A stretch of 64,000 nt of DNA, taken from contig NC_058137.1 of the NCBI RefSeq assembly GCF_011075055.1, positions 21,375,463-21,439,462 on the forward strand, read 5' to 3'. Each line of letters begins with the position of its first letter. The first letter of the stretch is position 1. Positions 58,640 through 64,000 of the stretch are shown in pieces. This stretch comes from Mangifera indica. Lineage: Eukaryota; Streptophyta; Magnoliopsida; Sapindales; Anacardiaceae. Under the pieces are notes generated by a model. It searched no databases. It was not told the origin of the DNA and saw only the letters and a list, made by a program, of their open reading frames with translations. Made by a program: the position numbers and the translations under genes.

Positions 58640-58996
58640 TGTGGGGATTGAATTGGATGCTAGCAAATCATAAATCTCTACAAAGGCAAAAATAAAGAGA
58701 AATGAAAAATGAAAATAACCACACACACGACACAAGATTTTTAGTGGTTCACTCTCTTAGTACAAAATTTCACTTTGAAAAAGATAAAAAGTTAGAAGAG
58801 TCTCTAACATATCACAAATTGGCTCTCTCTCTTTAAACCCATCTCAAGTGACTTGCACTTTGTAATAGTGGCCTGGCCTTCTATAGTAGTCCACTTCATA
58901 ACTCTAGGAATTAACCATCTATTATAACACATGGGGTATTTTTCCTAATATGACTCATAACTCATATTTTAATACATGTTATATTGATTCCTAACA
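58640..58996 (-). repeat. Probable solo LTR
   Basis: On the minus strand the segment starts TGTTAGGAATC and ends CAATCCCCACA, 357 bases, with a pyrimidine-rich end like a copia LTR. No internal element, primer site or matching LTR adjoins it. Five-base flanks (ACTAT and CAAAT) do not match, so the call rests on its ends and composition. Confidence 0.5.
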
Positions 58997-59063
58997 CAAA
59001 TTATATTTCTATTCTTAATTTTTATTTTTTAAAGAAAAACAATTGCACATAGAAACACATGAG

Positions 59064-59099
59064 GAAAAATTCGGATTCACAAGAAAGAAATGCTCGTGA
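59064..59099 (+). pseudogene. Tail of the aspartyl protease gene
   Basis: The final 36 bases of the protease frame with one change (Ala to Thr, from GCA to ACA), followed by the gene's 3' flank. It marks the duplication breakpoint. Confidence 0.9.
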
Positions 59100-61657
59100 A
59101 GTAGCGTTTTGACTGAGCGTAAATTAATGTTGTGTTAATTCTTGTTATTTGTAATTTGTGACGAGCAAAATGAAACGGTGACGTGTAACTGGTTCCAAAA
59201 TAAAAAATTAAATATTATAAAATGGCGATAATGGTGGGTGAGATTGAGTGGAATACAGAAGAGATGGCTGAGTTAAAATTTAAAAAAGGCCAAAAGACTA
59301 TTCCCACCAAAGTTTGATATAAAGTTATTTTTTCGTCAGTTAATTATAAAAAATCTAAATATTCACTTATAAATTCTTAAAAATAATAAAAATAATTAAC
59401 TTTAAATTAAAATGATCATTTAATTAATAATATATTAAAATTAATAAAACATGATTTTTTTGTAAATTTAAAAAACTAATATTTTTTCTTAAAATTAAAC
59501 TTAAAAAAAAACTCATATTTTTCTTTTATTAAATTTTACGTTTTTTAGTGATTTTTCTTCAGCCATCTTTCCCTCCGATGATGACAAGTCACATGGTTTT
59601 AAAATATAAAATTGAATATTATAGGATGGCGGTAATGGTGGGTGAGACTGAGTGGATTACATGAGATGGATGAGTTAAAATAAAAATAATTGTGGACGTA
59701 CTTAGTTGGGATGTGATTTTGAAAATGATAAAAGACTGGGGACTTTTAACTCATTATGTGGGCTTTTTTTATTTTAATTAAAAGTAGAGTTAGATTAGAG
59801 CTAAGTTTATTCGAGTTCGAGTTTGAGCTCGAGTTCGAGCTCAGTTCAAACAAGTCTAAAATGAACTCAACTTAAGCAAGTTTGAATTTGAGCTTGAAAA
59901 TTTTATATTTTCAAATTCAAACTTTCAAAGTGTTTGACTTATTAAACTCGATAAACTTAAAAAATTTGATATAAAATGATATTGTTTTAACTAAAATATA
60001 TTAAAACGATGTTGTTTTAATGACAAACCAAGTTCAAAGCTCGAACTTGAACTTGACTCTTTTGAAACAAATTAAACTCGAACTTAAGCTTAAACTTGAT
60101 TTCATGCAAATTAAACCAAATTCGAGTTTAATTCAGTTCTAATGTAGTACCAACCCTAATTAAAAGGTTTGTTATGTTAATTTTTAGCCCATTGAAGAGA
60201 TTTGATGATTCAATCTTAATTTAGTATAATTCTTGTAATAATTATAAGCACAGTTGATAATCTTATTTGTAATTAATCTACGAGCTCTATATTATTTACA
60301 CAAATTTTAAGTTATTATTTAAATTATAAGTCTGTTCTAAAGTGAATTTGAATGATCTAAAATGTCAACAGAAGTGTCAGAATCCTTCTTTCACTTTCAC
60401 ACTCCAGGCAAGAAGCATCTTAGCTAGGCCGTTGTGGCCGGAGCTGTTTGTCCTTTTCCCTTTCTTGTTAAAGAAGCCTCTTTATTCTTAATTTATAATT
60501 ACAAAGCTCAAACTTTCTTTAACAAAATGCACATAAGGGAGTGTTTGGTTCAGGGCATACAAAATTAATTCGATAATCTATCTTTTAGGGATGAACAAAA
60601 AAATCGAACCAAAATTGGAATGGTTAGTATTCCTATCCTAAACTGACTTATCTTAAGTAGGTTCTGGTGAACCGAGCCACTTGAATTTGCTAAAAGATTA
60701 GCAGCTGTGCCATGTAGATTTCATGCCTGCCTTCATGTTAACACTAGTATTTGTTGCTGTGGCACCAGTTGACCAGAGTGTTGTAGATTGCTTCTACCCA
60801 ATAACTTCATATGATACTCAAGAAATGCTCACAGCATTGCCAATTTAGGCTGGTGTCATTGTAGCATGTTGTTTGTTCTTTTTTCAACCCAACATATTAC
60901 CCTGAACCGAAGATGTTTATCATTTTTTGAATTATGTTACATCATTTAATATAATACAAGCTTTCGATAGAAATCAAAACCCATCTGAAATCTACAAGGT
61001 CTATTTTGGATAACAGTTATCTCAAATGTTCTAGGTTTTAGTTTCTCAAATTTTTACAAGGTGCCCAGGTGAGCTCATCCTGACTATATTTTATTATTAA
61101 TCTTATTTTTTATTGTTTTGTAAGGTAATAAAATATTTCAATAATATTTTATTACCAATAATGATGTGACAATTAATATAAGAGTAATAGAATTATTATA
61201 TCCACTTTAAGTATTAAAAAAATACTAAAATAATCTTGATTTTGTTATAATTTTTTCATTAATTATTCATTTTTAGGTTAAAAATCATAATTTTCATTAA
61301 TATAACAAATAACATGGTAAATATTTTAAAATAATTATATCTAACAAATTTTGTTACATTTAAGTAAAATAATATCTTAATATTTTTTTATTATATCAAA
61401 TAAAATACAATAATTATTTACACCTATAATTTTTTCTAAATAACATGTGATAATATTTTATTTTTGATAATAAAATAATACCCGAATCAAACACACCTCC
61501 AGAGTTATAATTAAAGATATCAGTTTAATGTTTCCAAGTTTGTAAACATGAACAGATAAAAAAAAATTACAATAATATATGATACAAGTATGATAAGACA
61601 AATTGCTAATATTACATTGTAAAAATACAATAATAAAACCATATAAGAAAAATATGG

Positions 61658-61660
<3 letters not shown>

Positions 61661-61717
<57 letters not shown>
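61661..61717. repeat. (AT)28 microsatellite, arm B
   Basis: A pure AT run of 57 bases at the place matching 50,477 in arm A. Confidence 0.93.
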
Positions 61718-61721
<4 letters not shown>

Positions 61722-62791
61722 GATACATTATCAAAACTATGTTTTTAAAAATACAATAATATTATCATTATTTTAATACTTTTTTCATAAATCAATCAAT
61801 TAAAATCAATATAATATTTCAAATGTAAAATATTTCAACTGACTATTATACCTAATATAATATAGTGTATAATTCAAATTCAAATCATAGTTTTAAGACT
61901 CTTAAATACAATGCATAAACAAAATTCAATTATAGTTTTTTTAATATTTAACTTGTTGTCAACAAACAATAAAAGAAAATATGATAATGATAATACGGTT
62001 GTTTAATATACATATGTGTTTTATATATTTTAAGTTTAAAAGTAAAATGAATTCTGTTTAAAATAATAAAATACAATAAACATATATAATACTCATATTC
62101 AGCAACTGGGATTCGTGTAACATATAGTGGGTAGACATGTCTACAACATATAGACCGACCTCGAATATGATAGATACACCACAACCCATAAAACATACTT
62201 GGTACATGGTGAATTGCTTGCGAATATCAAAAAAAAAAAAAAGGTATAATGCCCAAGTTTTTGTACCCATTAGATCCGTAGTTTTACAAAATAATTTTCA
62301 CTGAATTTGTGATCCTAAATTGTTGTTTGCGATCCAATATATGTTTAATTTTGTCAAAAACATAAACTACTCTACTCCTTGACCAACAGTCTCGCAGAAC
62401 AAATCCCACTTGACATCAGCCCATGTTGATTGTTTTTTCCTATTGTTGGAATAGATTATTTCCTTCACTTTAGTCGTTTGTCCCGGGCCTATCCTTTAGA
62501 AGATCAATTTCTCCTTTTATTGCAAATAAGCAATGGTTTTTCGGTCGGGTCAATTATTGTCATGTGGGGGTGGGAGCTGTTGGTCGGGGAAATGCAAATT
62601 TCTTGGTGACTGATTGTGGTTGCTGCTTTACCTTTATGTGGTAAGATAGGTGGTTTTGCTTGTGAATGGCCATCGTTTTGGTAGTAGTTAGCACTGGTGG
62701 TCGGTGCGTTGGATATGGAGATGCTGAAGCGATTTGGGTGATTGCTTGATGATTTTGTAGTGGCTTTGGATATGGCAGGCGCTGCCTCAAG

Positions 62792-63367
62792 TAAGGGTGG
62801 ATTCGGGCCAAGCCAAGCCCGAACGCCCCTTGACTCTAGTTCGGCTTGTATTAAAAAATGAGCTAAATCTATTAATTCGAGTTTGATTCAAATTTTAATC
62901 AAATGAATTTGAGTCAAGCTAGATCGAGTTGAATCGATTTTCGAGACCGAGCTAGCTTGAATTATATCCAGACCGTGTTGAAAATTAGAGATCGTTCCAT
63001 TTCTATCTCCAGTTGGAATATTCTAAAAATGATCTCCCTATTTAGAGAATGGTAAGACAGAAATGAAACCTAGAGAATATGAAAATGTGAAAAATAGGTT
63101 TAAAAATAATTTGATAGAGTTTTTACTGTGATGACAATAGAATCCCTAGAGCAAGAGTATCTGCACAAGAAACTACACCAAGACATTCTTCAACTGAGTT
63201 GAATTCGAGCTAAATTAAGCCGAATACCCTTTGGCTCAAGTTCAGCTCTAATTAAAAAACGAGCCAAATCTTTTGGCTTAAGTTCGATTCAAATTTTAAT
63301 CAAACGAATTTGAGTTGAACTGAATCGACTTTCGAGACTGAGCTAGCTCAAATCATATCCAAACCTA
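62792..63367. mobile_element. hAT-like MITE, inserted after the duplication
   Basis: 576 bases from TAAGGGTGGATTCG to (inverted) TAGGTTTGGATATGA, flanked by GCCTCAAG on both sides (62,784-62,791 and 63,368-63,375). Arm A has a single GCCTCAAG at 52,257-52,264, an exact empty site. Subterminal regions are rich in CGAG/CTCG words. No coding capacity. Confidence 0.9.
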
Positions 63368-64000
63368 GCCTCAAGGTCTAAGCAGCAGCTTGTTTCCCTT
63401 TCCGATATGATTTTTTTACGGCGACAGATTAAATTAACAATTTTCGGGTGAATTTGAGTTTTTAAAAATTGAAGAATAAAACTTTGAAATTTTACCCAAA
63501 CTTGGGTGAAAATAAGTGTTTTGGCCCTATACAAATAACAGTCAAACATCTTCAAAAATGTCAAGATTGTCAGTATCACTCACTGTTGAACAATTCAAGT
63601 ATCTTAAAACTATTTACCATATCAATTCTAACCCTCATCAATTAATTTTTAATTACATAATATGTAATCAAACAAGAAACTTAAATAAATCGAGATCTAA
63701 AGTCGTATCTTTGATTACTATGTTGTTAGTATTAATAAAGATTTTAAATAGAAAATTTGTTGAAATGGGGTATGAAAGAAAAATTAATGGGATAGATGTT
63801 ATTCAGTCCAGCAGAAGTATTCACGTCTATTAGACTATATTTTCCAATATAGGTTTCAATAATATTGGCAAAATGATATTTTTCATAGTGGGGGGTTAAA
63901 TCATATTTTACCCTTAATCAAGAACCCTAAATCATAATCTGTGAACACTCAACTTTAAATTGGAACCCTAAATCCTAAATATAGATAGCAAGCACTGTCA

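Larger units (their letters stand above)
59064..64000. repeat. Segmental duplication, right arm (arm B), runs off the window
   Basis: Direct copy of 47,875-53,597. It begins inside the protease coding sequence: 59,064-59,099 holds the last 36 bases (EKFGFTRKKCS and stop), with nothing of the gene before it. It carries an extra hAT-like MITE (62,792-63,367), keeps about 290 bases (62,226-62,518) lost from arm A, and lacks most of MITE M6. Confidence 0.93.

Overview
The window is AT-rich nuclear DNA of a flowering plant, most likely a eudicot. The evidence is a set of plant-specific DUF247 (UPF0481) genes, a nepenthesin-type aspartyl protease gene, Ty1/copia elements primed by initiator tRNA-Met, and many Mutator-like and hAT-like elements. 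I cannot name the species from the sequence alone. Only three reading frames look capable of making a full product: the aspartyl protease (46,501-47,910, +), one complete DUF247 gene (55,237-56,514, -) and a shortened DUF247 gene (10,312-11,508, -). A fourth long frame (27,202-31,206, +) is the Gag-Pol of a young copia element.

Region 1-38 kb is an old, broken tandem array of DUF247 units, each made of a minus-strand gene, a putative short upstream exon and a shared upstream block (here called Y). Copy 0 is cut by the left edge of the window and by a decayed copia (about 330-4,283). Copy 1 (10.3-11.5 kb) is open but lacks an internal segment of about 45-50 residues. An internally deleted copia (11,781-15,956) lies just upstream of it. 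Copy 2 (25.3-32.0 kb) is destroyed by a frameshift and by a very young, complete copia (26,482-31,843). A 1.5 kb inverted-repeat element (4,602-6,098), a hAT element (18,849-21,955) and Mutator-type miniature elements (MITEs) are nested in the array. For several of these, an empty site can be read from another copy of the same block.

Region 38-46 kb is gene-poor. It holds a LINE remnant and several AT-rich MITE remnants. Region 46-64 kb holds the protease gene, a direct segmental duplication (47.9-53.6 kb and 59.1-64.0 kb, running off the right edge), and the fourth DUF247 gene between the two arms. The left breakpoint of the duplication lies 36 bases before the end of the protease gene, so the second arm carries only that tail.

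I see no convincing new enzymatic system. What stands out is the record of events: insertions with target duplications and readable empty sites, deletions that start and end inside MITEs, and a copia copy whose catalytic residues appear to be lost mainly by G-to-A and C-to-T changes. Dated events and empty sites were read by eye and need alignment to confirm.
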